In this document: piece after piece, positions 16,733 to 26,290 of the stretch
Layout: each line of letters begins with the position of its first letter
How positions within the stretch are numbered: position 1 is the stretch's first letter
Assembly (NCBI GenBank): GCA_021730635.1
Contig: JAJNNC010000010.1
Location: 62,001 to 126,000, forward strand
DNA from: Catalimonadaceae bacterium JC749
GTDB taxonomy: Bacteria > Bacteroidota > Bacteroidia > Cytophagales > Cyclobacteriaceae
DNA: 64,000 bases
Direction: 5' to 3'
Made by a program: the position numbers and the translations under genes
The notes under the pieces: model-generated
What the model saw: the letters and a program-made list of their open reading frames with translations, nothing else
The model's database searches: none
What the model was told of the DNA's origin: nothing

Positions 16733-17338
16733 ATGTTACACTTCTGTAAGAAATACCTGCCTATTATCATAGTGTTGCTATCAGGCAACAGTTTCATGGT
16801 TTTAGCAGAGAAACCGACGCTTCTCCCAACTTTTAGTCCCTTGGGACTCCCTGGCAGCCTAAAAGGAAAAATAGATATACAAGGTCACGCTACGGGAAAT
16901 CAATCAGTGCCTTTGGTGGTTCAGTTTTTTAAACCTGGTGAAATAATACCTACTGCCAGGTATGAGGTACTCACCAATAGCAATGGTGAATTTATGATAG
17001 AGCGAATAGCGGCAGGAGATTATGTCGTGGCCGTTAAAAATAGTCACACGCTACAGGTAGCGGCTGCCCTTACGATTGGACAGGGTACGCTGACCAACAC
17101 TAATTTTGGCCTATTGCGGGAAGGGGATGCCAATAATGATAACCAGATCACTACGCTGGATCTTTCGGTTCTTACCCAACAAATGGGTACAAGCCAGGGG
17201 CAACCCGGTTATCAGGAAACGGCTGACTTTAATGCCGATGGTTTTATTTCAATTTTAGACTTTTCCCTTTTAGCAGGCAACTTCAATCAGCAAGGCTATA
17301 TCGTAACGAGAGACTCATTTGATGAGCTGAGTGCGTAA
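16733..17338 (+). CDS. Secreted protein with C-terminal type I dockerin-like domain
   Basis: I chose the ATG at 16733 because it places a signal peptide (LPIIIVLLSG...VLA) at the N-terminus; a GTG at 16697 would add 12 residues. A carboxypeptidase-regulatory-like beta domain (about residues 30-110: GSLKGKIDIQG, NSNGEFMIERIAAGDYVVAV) precedes a two-repeat dockerin. The repeats GDANNDNQITTLDLSVLTQQ and ADFNADGFISILDFSLLAGN both carry calcium-loop Asp/Asn residues. Dockerins bind cohesins, and the next gene encodes a cohesin-like domain, so the two proteins may assemble outside the cell. No catalytic domain is visible. Confidence 0.8.
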   Translation: MLHFCKKYLPIIIVLLSGNSFMVLAEKPTLLPTFSPLGLPGSLKGKIDIQGHATGNQSVPLVVQFFKPGEIIPTARYEVLTNSNGEFMIERIAAGDYVVAVKNSHTLQVAAALTIGQGTLTNTNFGLLREGDANNDNQITTLDLSVLTQQMGTSQGQPGYQETADFNADGFISILDFSLLAGNFNQQGYIVTRDSFDELSA

Positions 17339-17427
17339 GCCGGTCTGGCCACTTGACAGTGACTGATCCTCAAAAAATTGCCCCAGGGTGTTGAAAAGAG
17401 ATATGTAATTTTTACAGACATTTTTTA

Positions 17428-19869
17428 ATGTGTTTACTTAAAATATTTATGATTCATTGGAAGAGAAGATGCCTGCAGTACCTCATGGTTACTATCAGTT
17501 TGGTGCTCCTCACTTTAGTGCAAAGTCAGGCGCAGGCCGTTGTAGATATAGTAGCAATTCCTGAAACGGACCAGGTGGAAGTATCCGATACCTTTAGTGT
17601 TGTCGTGCAGATACAGGCCGGACAGCAGGGAGTAGTGGGAGCTACCATGAACCTAAGATTTGATCCTGCTTTGTTGCAAGTTATAAAGACAATGCCGGGC
17701 AGTACCCTGGAAACCCAATTGTCTTCTACTGTTGATAATACCACAGGAAAGCTGGTGTATGCCGCCGGTACCTTGCTAAATCCGCCGAAGGGTACCTGGA
17801 ACCTTCTTGAGATCAGGTTCAAAGCTATCGGGAAAGCCAGTGCCTGTACCTTGCGATTTGATACTTCTGTGGATAATCCGGAAAGAACGGAAGTGGCTCA
17901 CTATGGTGCAGTTTCTGTACTGCGCACAGCTCCTTCAGCTACAGTGATGATCATCGCCAACAACCCACCCATAGCACACGCAGGTGTAGATATCAGCAAG
18001 ACAGACGAAAACGATGATGGCAAAGAAGTGGTCACCCTGGATGGCTCCGCCTCTTCTGACACTGATGGAAGTATCCTCTACTATGTTTGGAAGGTAGGAG
18101 GGGAAGAAATTGCCACAGGCGTTAAGCCCGAGGTAATTTTCAATACAGGGCAAACTACTGTCACTTTAGAGGTCACAGATGATAGAGGGGCCACCGCTTC
18201 TGATAAAATGGTGGTCACGGTAGATGCCCTTTCCAATAAAGCACCCACGGCAAAAGCGGGTAGCCCTCAGACACTGACAGACAACAACAAAGATGGGCGG
18301 GAAGAAGTATCCTTGGATGGCTCTCAATCACAGGACCCCGATGGCACTATTGTCAGTTATAGCTGGAAAATAGGGGAGACAGAGATTGCCACAGGAGTTA
18401 CTCCCAAAGTAATACTGACCGTAGGGACTACTTTAATTACCCTGACCGTTACTGATGATAAAGGCTTGTCTTCTACTGATGATGTTACTGTGACAGTGAA
18501 CCTACCGGCCAACCAACCTCCTATGGCTGTTGCCGGTAAAGATATTACGCTGATTGATGAAAATAAGGATGGTACTGAAAAGCTGACGCTGGACGGCTCC
18601 GGTTCTGGAGATTACGATGGGACAATCGTGGCCTACCAATGGAGATGGAGTACAGGCAGTGCTTCCGGAAAGCAACCCCAGGTAACCTTACCCCAAGGAC
18701 AAACCACGATTATCCTGACAGTCAGAGACGATCAGGGAGCGGAAGCCACAGATACGCTGGTGGTAACCATTCGTCTGCCTTATCAACCACCGGTGGCGCA
18801 GGCCGGATCAGATATATTGGTAGAAGACAAGGATAAGGATGGAAAGGAAACCGTAGTACTGAATGGAACAGCCTCTCTGCCGGGAAGCCATGCGATCATC
18901 GCTTATAGCTGGTCGACAGCCAAGGGCAATATTGCTAGCGGCATTCAACCTACCGTCACATTACCTGTGGGAGAAACCTATATTACTTTGACTGTCACAG
19001 ATCAGCAGGGGCTTACCTCCACAGATGTTCTCAAGGTAACAGTTTTACCAAATATGAATAAAGCGCCTATCGCAGACGCCGGACCGGATCTGATTTTGAC
19101 AGACGAAGATGGCGATCTGAAAGTGACCTTGGTATTGAATGGAGCCAACTCCATAGACAGTGATGGTATCATCAACGCTTATTTCTGGAATTATGAAGGT
19201 CTGGAAGGAACCATTGTGGGTGCGAACCCTGAAATTACACTGCCTGTAGGCACTATTGCTGTGAAGCTGACGGTTGTGGATGACCGGGGAGAAACCAGTA
19301 CAGATGTCGTCAACATTACCATTAAGAAGAAAAATCAGCCACCGGTCGCCCATGCAGGAGATGATCAGGTAGTGAATGATGAAGATGGTGACGGCAAAGC
19401 GACCGTGACCCTGGATGCTTCTCAGTCTAAAGATGAAGATGGTACCGTGTTGATGTATGCCTGGTATAATAGTGTAGGGCAGGAGGTGGCTAATGGACCT
19501 GCACCCAATTTGATTCTTTCTGATGGGGTGTCAGAACTCTGGCTGGTTGTTACTGATGATCAGGGTGCTAAAGATACAGCTTCTGTATCCATTACGGTGA
19601 TGAAAGCATTATCGGCTGAGGAACGGCCAGGAGCCAAAGAAACTGTTGTGGTGTTTCCTAATCCTGCCAGCTTCAGTGTGTCAGTCAGGTCTTCCTTGTC
19701 CTCTTCTTCAGACTGTTACTTACTGGATGCACAGGGAAAAATACTGGAACAAGGCCGCCTGAAAAATGGAGAAATTACTTTCAATATTTCAGGATATCCT
19801 GCCGGCATCTACTATGTCATGACGGAGGCAGGCGGGAAGCGGACTACCCATAAGTTGATTATCCGCTAA
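17428..19869 (+). CDS. Secreted cohesin-like/PKD-repeat protein with T9SS sorting domain
   Basis: This is an 813-residue protein; an ATG at 17449 is an alternative start. After a signal peptide (ending SQAQA, about residue 36) comes a cohesin-like domain (about 38-170: VSDTFSVVVQIQAGQQGVVG, ATMNLRFDPALLQVI). Six PKD-like repeats of about 90 residues follow, each opening with an N-x-PP/AP-x-A-x-AG motif and holding D-G-x-I...W strands. The C-terminus (VVVFPNPASFSVSV ... THKLIIR) is a type A T9SS sorting signal, so the protein is probably secreted and surface-attached. Acidic NDDGK/DEDGDGK turns suggest calcium binding. It lies 89 bp after the dockerin gene. Confidence 0.85.
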   Translation: MCLLKIFMIHWKRRCLQYLMVTISLVLLTLVQSQAQAVVDIVAIPETDQVEVSDTFSVVVQIQAGQQGVVGATMNLRFDPALLQVIKTMPGSTLETQLSSTVDNTTGKLVYAAGTLLNPPKGTWNLLEIRFKAIGKASACTLRFDTSVDNPERTEVAHYGAVSVLRTAPSATVMIIANNPPIAHAGVDISKTDENDDGKEVVTLDGSASSDTDGSILYYVWKVGGEEIATGVKPEVIFNTGQTTVTLEVTDDRGATASDKMVVTVDALSNKAPTAKAGSPQTLTDNNKDGREEVSLDGSQSQDPDGTIVSYSWKIGETEIATGVTPKVILTVGTTLITLTVTDDKGLSSTDDVTVTVNLPANQPPMAVAGKDITLIDENKDGTEKLTLDGSGSGDYDGTIVAYQWRWSTGSASGKQPQVTLPQGQTTIILTVRDDQGAEATDTLVVTIRLPYQPPVAQAGSDILVEDKDKDGKETVVLNGTASLPGSHAIIAYSWSTAKGNIASGIQPTVTLPVGETYITLTVTDQQGLTSTDVLKVTVLPNMNKAPIADAGPDLILTDEDGDLKVTLVLNGANSIDSDGIINAYFWNYEGLEGTIVGANPEITLPVGTIAVKLTVVDDRGETSTDVVNITIKKKNQPPVAHAGDDQVVNDEDGDGKATVTLDASQSKDEDGTVLMYAWYNSVGQEVANGPAPNLILSDGVSELWLVVTDDQGAKDTASVSITVMKALSAEERPGAKETVVVFPNPASFSVSVRSSLSSSSDCYLLDAQGKILEQGRLKNGEITFNISGYPAGIYYVMTEAGGKRTTHKLIIR

Positions 19870-19880
19870 AGGAGGAGTGT

Positions 19881-21014
19881 TTAGATGTCCCCGAATATCT
19901 CAGAAAGTTTCTGTGCCAGGGCTTGGCCTCGCAGGTTTTTGTCAATGATTACCCCATTTTTATCTAACAGCACGGTGGCCGGAATGGCATTGATATTATA
20001 AAGCATAGCGGCCTCTGAATTAAAATACTGTAAATCTGAAACGTGTTTCCAACCAAGATTGTCTTCGTCAATGGCATCCACCCAGGCCTGTTTGGTACGG
20101 TCCAGGGAAACACCATAAATTTCAAAACCTTTGTCTTTGTACTTCTGGTAAAGCTTTACCACATTGGGATTCTCCACACGGCAAGGTTTGCACCAGGCTG
20201 CCCAAAAATCGATCATCACATATTTTCCCCTTAGAGAAGATAGTCTGATCGTATCTCCTTCCGGGTTAGGCAGGGCAATGTCGGGTGCTTCCATGCCTAT
20301 GGCCAGTTTACGTAAATCCTCGACTTGTGCTACAAACTGTTGGGTATATTCAGAGTCAGGCATTTCTTTTTTGAATTTTTCAGCCAGATCGCTCAGAAAA
20401 GCAAGTTCTTTTTCAGCATCCAGAAAATTTACCGCATAAAAAGCAGCGATAGAGTGGCCCATCTCCTGAATCTTTTGCTTCAGCTTTTCCGTATTTTCTT
20501 TTTCTACAGCTCTGTACTGTTCTTCTATGGCCTGCATTTTTTCTTCATTACCATCGGCCCGGGCCTTCAGATAATCCGAATTCATTTCGTTGATCTTACG
20601 CTGCATCTCTTTCATAATATCATTCACAGCGTAGAAATAATCATTATCCACAGAGCCTTTAACTTCTACAAAGCCATCGGGCCGGTCACCATCAGCGGTA
20701 ACCTTCACACTTTCATGATTTAAGATGAGGTTGACATATTGCCTGTTATAGAAATTGATTCTGTAGAAACCAGGCTTTGTATTTTTAAGTCCGTACCGGA
20801 AGGTGCTGTCACTGGAAATCATGAGCGTATCTACCGGGACAATTTCGTTCTGCCCTATCTTCTCCAGCACTACACTCCCTTCATGCATAGGGTGCCTTAC
20901 TTTCCCTTCTATCCTGATTTGAGGATCCTGATTGAACTGTCCATTCGACTGACCTTCCGAACAGGCAGCTATCAACAGGATACTGTGAAGGCATAACAAA
21001 AGTTTTGATATCAT
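19881..21014 (-). CDS. TlpA-like thiol-disulfide oxidoreductase lipoprotein with DUF4369-like N-domain
   Basis: From the ATG at 21014 the protein has 377 residues with a lipobox LIAAC; an upstream ATG at 21044 would add ten residues. The N-terminal part (about 35-230) is the DUF4369-like beta plus helical region, including a charged coiled segment. The C-terminal part is a thioredoxin fold with the redox motif AAWCKPCRVENP and a cis-Pro region (NINAIPATVLLD). It is expected to act in the periplasm as a thiol reductase, but substrates are unknown. It lies downstream of gatB on the same strand. Confidence 0.85.
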   Translation of the reverse strand: MISKLLLCLHSILLIAACSEGQSNGQFNQDPQIRIEGKVRHPMHEGSVVLEKIGQNEIVPVDTLMISSDSTFRYGLKNTKPGFYRINFYNRQYVNLILNHESVKVTADGDRPDGFVEVKGSVDNDYFYAVNDIMKEMQRKINEMNSDYLKARADGNEEKMQAIEEQYRAVEKENTEKLKQKIQEMGHSIAAFYAVNFLDAEKELAFLSDLAEKFKKEMPDSEYTQQFVAQVEDLRKLAIGMEAPDIALPNPEGDTIRLSSLRGKYVMIDFWAAWCKPCRVENPNVVKLYQKYKDKGFEIYGVSLDRTKQAWVDAIDEDNLGWKHVSDLQYFNSEAAMLYNINAIPATVLLDKNGVIIDKNLRGQALAQKLSEIFGDI

Positions 21015-21067
21015 ACGATGTATTTTTGAAAGCGTCAATTGCATGGGAAAAATTAACTACAGATACC

Positions 21068-22525
21068 TTAACTCAATTCCTTTCTTAATAATTCATTGGC
21101 TATTTTGGGGTTTGCCTTCCCTTTACTTCTTTTCATCACCTCACCCATAAACATGCCCAGCAGTCCTTTTTTTCCCTGCCGGTACTCCTGCACCTTTTGT
21201 GGAAAATCAGCCAACACCTCAGCTATTAACGGTTTGATATTGTCTGTATTGCTGTCTTGCTTCAAATTTAACTTTTCTATGGCCTGGGCAGCGGGCATCT
21301 GGGGATGCTGGAGCAGATAGGGAAACACCTTTTGAGAAGCAATCGCAAAACTAACCTTATCAGCCGCTACCAAATCGATCAGTTCCGCCAGCCGGTCAGG
21401 CGATATGGGAAACTGGTCCATCGTAATGCCTGACTCGTTCAGAAAGGATTTCACCGGACCCATGATCCAGTTAGAAGCCGATTTATAATGTTGTGTCTGC
21501 AGGCAAATCGCTTCAAAATAAGCCGCTATTTCCTTCGTATCTGTGAGTACCTCAGCATCGTATTCGGGAAGCTCATATCGCTCAACAAATTTTTGATAGA
21601 GTTCCTGTGGCAAGCTGGGCATAGCTGCGCTGATTTCTTCCAACCATTGGTCGGACACTACAAAAGGGCATAAGTCCGGTTCGGGAAAGTAGCGGTAATC
21701 ATTGAGTTCTTCTTTGGTGCGAATAGCGGCAGTGGTTCCGGTATCGGCATCAAAAGTGCGGGTTTCAGAAAGAATGGCATGGCCTTTCTCCAGGAGCAGT
21801 ATCTGTCGCTCCGCCTCATGGTCGATAGCGCGTTGCACATTGCGGAAGGAATTCATATTTTTCACCTCCACTTTTTTGCCATACTCCTGGGCTCCTTTGC
21901 GCATCACCGACACATTGGCATCGCACCGGAGCGATCCCTCTTCCATATTGCCATCGCAGATTTCCAGATACTTGACCAGTTTTCTGATTTCCGTAAGCAC
22001 GGCATATGCTTCTTCTGAGCTGCGGATATCCGGTTCGGTGACAATTTCTACCAAAGGCACACCTGCCCGGTTAAAGTCCACCAGCGTTTCAGTTTGCCCT
22101 TCCAGGTGCATGGATTTTCCGGCATCCTCTTCCAGGTGAATTCTATTGAGCTTGATGGTTTTTCGCACACCGTTACCCAGCTTGATAGGAATACCACCTC
22201 CCAGACAAATGGGAGTTTTATCCTGCGTAATCTGATACCCTTTAGGCAAATCAGGGTAAAAATAATTTTTACGATCAAAGATATTATAGCGGGAAATTTC
22301 ACAGCCACAAGCCAATCCCATTTTGATCGCATATACAACAACTTTTTTATTAAGTTTGGGTAGTGTACCGGGATGCCCCAGGGTGATCGCACTGATGTTG
22401 GTATTAGGAGCCTCTCCGTATTGCGTAGAGTCAGTAGCAAAGATTTTGCTGTTGGTCAATAGTTGTGCGTGTACCTCTAATCCTACCACTATTGTATATT
22501 TATCTCGGATTTCCTTGTCCACCAT
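21068..22525 (-). CDS. gatB: Aspartyl/glutamyl-tRNA(Asn/Gln) amidotransferase subunit B
   Basis: This is the GatB subunit of the GatCAB complex, which converts Glu-tRNA(Gln) and Asp-tRNA(Asn) to the amide forms in the cytoplasm. I start it at the ATG at 22525 (485 residues) because YTIVVGLEVHAQL then lies near the N-terminus; an ATG at 22552 adds nine residues. Typical motifs are FYPDLPKGYQITQ, EDAGKSMH, EEGSLRCDANVS and the C-terminal YqeY-like tail ending KANPKIANELLRKEL. Length is normal for the family. gatA and gatC are not in the window. Confidence 0.95.
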   Translation of the reverse strand: MVDKEIRDKYTIVVGLEVHAQLLTNSKIFATDSTQYGEAPNTNISAITLGHPGTLPKLNKKVVVYAIKMGLACGCEISRYNIFDRKNYFYPDLPKGYQITQDKTPICLGGGIPIKLGNGVRKTIKLNRIHLEEDAGKSMHLEGQTETLVDFNRAGVPLVEIVTEPDIRSSEEAYAVLTEIRKLVKYLEICDGNMEEGSLRCDANVSVMRKGAQEYGKKVEVKNMNSFRNVQRAIDHEAERQILLLEKGHAILSETRTFDADTGTTAAIRTKEELNDYRYFPEPDLCPFVVSDQWLEEISAAMPSLPQELYQKFVERYELPEYDAEVLTDTKEIAAYFEAICLQTQHYKSASNWIMGPVKSFLNESGITMDQFPISPDRLAELIDLVAADKVSFAIASQKVFPYLLQHPQMPAAQAIEKLNLKQDSNTDNIKPLIAEVLADFPQKVQEYRQGKKGLLGMFMGEVMKRSKGKANPKIANELLRKELS

Positions 22526-22569
22526 AAGAGCCAATTTCTTTTGCAAATACAAACTTAATTGTTTTTCAG

Positions 22570-23514
22570 TCAGTTTCCCAAACTATCGCTTTTTCCTTCT
22601 GTTTGTAAAAGTTGTAAAAATTGCTGTTCAGATAAGAATTCAACCTGGTTGCCGTAAGAAAAGAGGCGTTCTGCCTGTCTGATCTTGTTACTTTTAATGC
22701 CTTGTACCCAGTGTTTGAACGCTTTTTCTCCAAGCACCAGAAAATCGGTTTGTGGATTGACTGCATTTGTATAATATCCGCCTACCTCAGTGAGTGCTTT
22801 CTGGGCAGCAGCACGCGGCATAGTTTGCAGGGCTCCCGTAAAGACTATGTATTTTCCATACAGCGGATGATGCTTATTGATCCTCGAGAGGTCAACGAAC
22901 ATATCCTGACGTGACTGTTTCAGAGAATGTTTCAACCTGCCTGAAGGTAAATAACCTCCGGGGAAAACTTTTCCAATACGTATCTCAAATTGCTCTTCTA
23001 TTTCCTCAAAACGATGGAGCCCGTAGTTTTCTGAAGCTTTTAACAATATTTTAGCGCAAGCCAGGGCGTCAGAAGCAGCAGAATGATGTTTCAGTTGAAT
23101 GTTAAACTTTTTTGAGAGCGCGCTGAGTCCATAAGAAGTAAGACCTTTCCAGGCTTTTCGGGCGATCATGACACTGCAGACATACTTAAACTCCGGGAAA
23201 GGTAAACTATACTGCATCAGCACATGACGAAGGACACTGATATCAAAACTGGCATTGTGGGCTACCACATTGCTACTGTCAAAGAAACTTTGCACTTCCT
23301 GCCAGACACCATCAAATTCAAGTTCATTGGCTACTTTTTGCGCATCAATACCATGAATTTGCGTGTTCATATAATGAAACCAGTTGTCTTTGGGCTTTAC
23401 CAAGCGGGATAAAGTTTCCACTACCTCTCCTGACTGAACCACTGCTATTCCTATTTCGCAAACGCTGCCCCGGTGATAGTTAGCTGTTTCAAAGTCTAAA
23501 GCGACAAAATCCAT
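22570..23514 (-). CDS. DnaQ-like 3'-5' exonuclease with C-terminal BRCT domain
   Basis: The 314-residue protein begins with an RNase-T/DnaQ exonuclease domain: motif I FVALDFETAN, motif II HNASFDISVLRH (about 81-92), and motif III HHSAASDALACAKI (about 142-155), so the DEDD-type acidic residues are present. After a linker, residues about 215-300 form a BRCT domain (GKYIVFTGALQTMPRAAA ... NPQTDFLVLG). Exonuclease-BRCT fusions are usually called epsilon-like and linked to DNA repair. It precedes gatB on the same strand by 44 bp. Confidence 0.88.
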   Translation of the reverse strand: MDFVALDFETANYHRGSVCEIGIAVVQSGEVVETLSRLVKPKDNWFHYMNTQIHGIDAQKVANELEFDGVWQEVQSFFDSSNVVAHNASFDISVLRHVLMQYSLPFPEFKYVCSVMIARKAWKGLTSYGLSALSKKFNIQLKHHSAASDALACAKILLKASENYGLHRFEEIEEQFEIRIGKVFPGGYLPSGRLKHSLKQSRQDMFVDLSRINKHHPLYGKYIVFTGALQTMPRAAAQKALTEVGGYYTNAVNPQTDFLVLGEKAFKHWVQGIKSNKIRQAERLFSYGNQVEFLSEQQFLQLLQTEGKSDSLGN

Positions 23515-23762
23515 ATTTTATAGTAGGTCAGTGATATTAATTTGATCAGCATTTAAAATTAATGGGTGTTTCCCAAATGTGCTTAATAAAAAAGTTAAAA
23601 TGTTTAGCGCACTCTTATAATCGCTATGGATTCCTAATTTATATAAAAGATAAAATATGGGGAAGTTCATCCTACTTGATGAGTCGGAATGATAAATATT
23701 TGTCCAATGATTCCATGTTAATCTCGCAGGTCTTCTTTAGAGGATCTTTCTTTTTACTTTAT

Positions 23763-24638
23763 TCAAAAAACAAAATGTGCTTGGTCTAAAGTTGTTTCTC
23801 CATGCCAACGATAGGCCGGGATTATAGCTTGATCTGGCCAGCTGAAATCCAGGCAACAGTAATTTGAACCTATCAGATAAGGCTTACCTGGAAGGTTATA
23901 ATGTCCAAAGAAAAAGGGTATTTCATTTTCAGGATATGAATACTCCACAATGTTTACCTGAGCAGAAACAGTGATATCCTTCTTCGCTTCGTCGGGGCGG
24001 ATAGAAAGCTCCTCATACCGATTTGTTTTTCCTAACAACCACCATTTTGCTTTAAATGATTCTCCTTCTGTGGGTAAGGGCAATTTGAGCCCTACCAGTA
24101 GTTCATGAACAGCCCGCCATTCGGCAGAACCTGGGGTGAGATGGTGTAATAGCAAGTCAGAAAGACAGGCTTGTGGGTAGTTTTGTTGAAGAAAGTTAAT
24201 ACTTTCCTGATGCCAGAAAGCATGAGCGATTCTGCATAACCCAAAGTCCAGGAAAAGAGGCAGCGTTTTAAACCACTCAATATAGGTAAGCAGGGTTGCT
24301 TCCTGTTCATGAAAAGATTCAAAAGTAGGCAAATGTTGTATCGTATTCTCAGGGGTACGTGGTCGAATATATTCGTTTTGCGCATTTCTTGTAAAGAAGC
24401 CAATCAGGTACAACTCGTGATTTCCCAGCACAGCATAAGCGGCTTTATGATCCACCATACCTTTTACAATCTCCAGAACTTCTTTCGTCTCCCGGCCTTT
24501 ATTGATAAAATCGCCTAAAAAAACAGCTTTACGGGTAGCATGTTCATACCCATTATTTCCGTTATGGTAACCCAGGGTATCCAGTAATCTTTTTAGAGCT
24601 TCTGCCCGTCCATGTATATCGCCTATTATGTCGTACAA
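23763..24638 (-). CDS. Calcineurin-like metallophosphoesterase (PrpE/ApaH-like)
   Basis: This 291-residue protein starts directly with the phosphoesterase signature MYDIIGDIHGRAEAL, followed by GDFINKG (usually GDF[IV]DRG), GNHELYLIGF and a C-terminal GHYNLPG motif. These give the dinuclear-metal ligands Asp, His, Asp, Asn and His. Relatives hydrolyse bis(5'-nucleosyl) tetraphosphates or phosphoprotein serines; which applies here is not visible. It stands alone, 249 bp from the exonuclease gene. Confidence 0.85.
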   Translation of the reverse strand: MYDIIGDIHGRAEALKRLLDTLGYHNGNNGYEHATRKAVFLGDFINKGRETKEVLEIVKGMVDHKAAYAVLGNHELYLIGFFTRNAQNEYIRPRTPENTIQHLPTFESFHEQEATLLTYIEWFKTLPLFLDFGLCRIAHAFWHQESINFLQQNYPQACLSDLLLHHLTPGSAEWRAVHELLVGLKLPLPTEGESFKAKWWLLGKTNRYEELSIRPDEAKKDITVSAQVNIVEYSYPENEIPFFFGHYNLPGKPYLIGSNYCCLDFSWPDQAIIPAYRWHGETTLDQAHFVF

Positions 24639-25020
24639 ATGGTTCCTGTTTATTATTTCTAGTGCTATAACTTGACTTTAAATGCCAGGGTTAGTTTTAT
24701 TTTCGTATGACACTAGGGTTGATTCAACACGAGATGCCTCGCTGTACTCATTAGGAGTGTTGTGGCATATACGCTGATAAACATTACTATTTATAAAAAT
24801 GAAACACCTCTGCGCCTGTATACGCTGTCCTTTTCAAAGGAAGGTAGAGGCGAATAAATGGCTGACGTATGAGAATGATTATAGTATGCATTACACAAGA
24901 AAGGCAGGATAAATATGATTTAACCACTGCTAAGCATAAAGAACATGCAAATGGTAAGTATTTTACTTTTGCCGGATCATTTCTTAACTTCAGGATATAG
25001 ATACAACATTTTATGTTGGC
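24639..25020 (+). promoter_or_regulatory. Divergent intergenic region, candidate -7 element at 24964
   Basis: This 382-bp non-coding gap separates divergent genes. TACTTTTG at 24964-24971 matches TAnnTTTG and would leave a leader of about 45 nt before the ATG at 25021; no clear -33 TTTG is present. I see no RNA gene or repeat here. Confidence 0.3.
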
Positions 25021-25509
25021 ATGAAGAAAAAAATAAGCATTATCACAGGCAATTATTTTCCTCCTGCTATTGTTTTTCTGGGATCGCTCATGTTATTGGC
25101 AGGTTTATTTTTGATTTTTGATTATGTCGCTATCAGCCTCATGTTAATCCTGTTGAGCCTGATAATTTTTACAACCCGTTATCGCCTGGATATTGACTTC
25201 AACCAACAATTCTATCAGGATCATCTGTGGATTGCAGGATTCAAAAAAGGAAAAAAAACAAAATATTCTCGAATAGATTGCCTGTTTCTGAAGCAAAACC
25301 GCTATCGACAGACAGTCAATTCCCTTATCAGTTCCATGACCAAACATGGTACGGAATACAGGGGGTATATTCTCATTGATGATACAGATATCCTTCTCTG
25401 CACCAGCGATAAAAAAGCAAGAGTAATGAAAAGGCTGGAAAATTTAGCAAAGCAGTTGAAGGTTCCTATGCTGGATTACACAGAAACACGAGCAAAAGAG
25501 GGACAATAG
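25021..25509 (+). CDS. Small membrane protein of unknown function
   Basis: This 162-residue protein has two adjacent hydrophobic segments (about residues 14-35 and 38-55) followed by a soluble beta-rich domain of about 100 residues (RYRLDIDFNQQFYQDHLWIAG ... GYILIDDTDILLCTS). The strand pattern resembles a PH-like bacterial membrane domain, but I do not recognise a named family. The ATG follows a short AT-rich leader. No partner gene is obvious. Confidence 0.65.
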   Translation: MKKKISIITGNYFPPAIVFLGSLMLLAGLFLIFDYVAISLMLILLSLIIFTTRYRLDIDFNQQFYQDHLWIAGFKKGKKTKYSRIDCLFLKQNRYRQTVNSLISSMTKHGTEYRGYILIDDTDILLCTSDKKARVMKRLENLAKQLKVPMLDYTETRAKEGQ

Positions 25510-25689
25510 CCAGAAAGGATTAAGAAGATAATTTTTGATATCATGGTGGTGATTGAAAAACTAACTGGAATACTTTATGAGAAAATTTTTTGCCACAAAA
25601 TTACATGAATAAGGTATTTTAAAAGCTTGTCTTTATCTTTCAAGTCAGTTAACTATTATTGGCAGCTTAATTCCAAGGATAGCATAAAT

Positions 25690-26289
25690 ATGCCACATTA
25701 TAAAGGCAAGAGAATATTAGATATAATAGGATCTGTAGCGGGATTCATAGTTTGTTTTCCTGTGATTGTTTTGCTTGCCTTTACTATCTTGTTACTATCC
25801 CGTAAGAACCCTTTCTTTGTCCAGCAAAGAATAGGATTAGAAGAGAAGCCCTTTATGCTCTTCAAATTGAGAACGTTATTTCCACACGAAAAACGCCTTT
25901 TAACGCGTATCGGTAGAGTACTACGGAAGTACTCTCTGGATGAATTGCCTCAGTTTTTGAATGTTATCAGGGGCGAGATGTCATTGGTGGGTCCCAGACC
26001 CTTGTTACCTGAATATCTGCCCTTTTATAATGTGTCTCAGAGGGAACGACATGATGTGTTACCGGGCATTACCGGCTGGGCACAAATTAATGGAAGAAAT
26101 AACATTCCATGGGATGAAAGATTTAGCCTTGATATTTGGTATGTACAAAATATTTCCTGGGGCCTGGATACGAAAATTCTCATTTTTACGCTTCTATCTG
26201 TATTTAATACAGTAAATGTAAAACCTGAGGGTTTATGCGAAGAGGAGAAGTTTAGCAGAAGCAATAATTGTCATTCACTGGAATGTTAG
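25690..26289 (+). CDS. Monotopic sugar (phosphoglycosyl) transferase lacking the usual catalytic-dyad segment
   Basis: This 199-residue protein is of the PglC/WcaJ C-terminal domain type, which transfers a sugar phosphate to undecaprenyl phosphate. I used the ATG at 25690; an upstream TTG (25627) would precede the conserved KRILDIIGS start. Seen: the re-entrant membrane helix (about 12-36), FVQQRIGLEEKPFMLFKLRT, SLDELPQFLNVIRGEMSLVGPRPLL, and RHDVLPGITGWAQINGRN. Between KLRT and RIGRVLRK only LFPHEKRLLT remains, whereas PglC-like enzymes have about 17 more residues there including the Asp-Glu dyad. Either activity is lost or another residue substitutes. No polysaccharide cluster surrounds it. 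Confidence 0.82.
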   Translation: MPHYKGKRILDIIGSVAGFIVCFPVIVLLAFTILLLSRKNPFFVQQRIGLEEKPFMLFKLRTLFPHEKRLLTRIGRVLRKYSLDELPQFLNVIRGEMSLVGPRPLLPEYLPFYNVSQRERHDVLPGITGWAQINGRNNIPWDERFSLDIWYVQNISWGLDTKILIFTLLSVFNTVNVKPEGLCEEEKFSRSNNCHSLEC

Positions 26290-26290
26290 C

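Noticed and set aside
23562-23789. 75-codon plus-strand frame between exonuclease and phosphoesterase genes
   Set aside because: AT-rich, random composition, overlaps the end of a real gene, and has no promoter or family.
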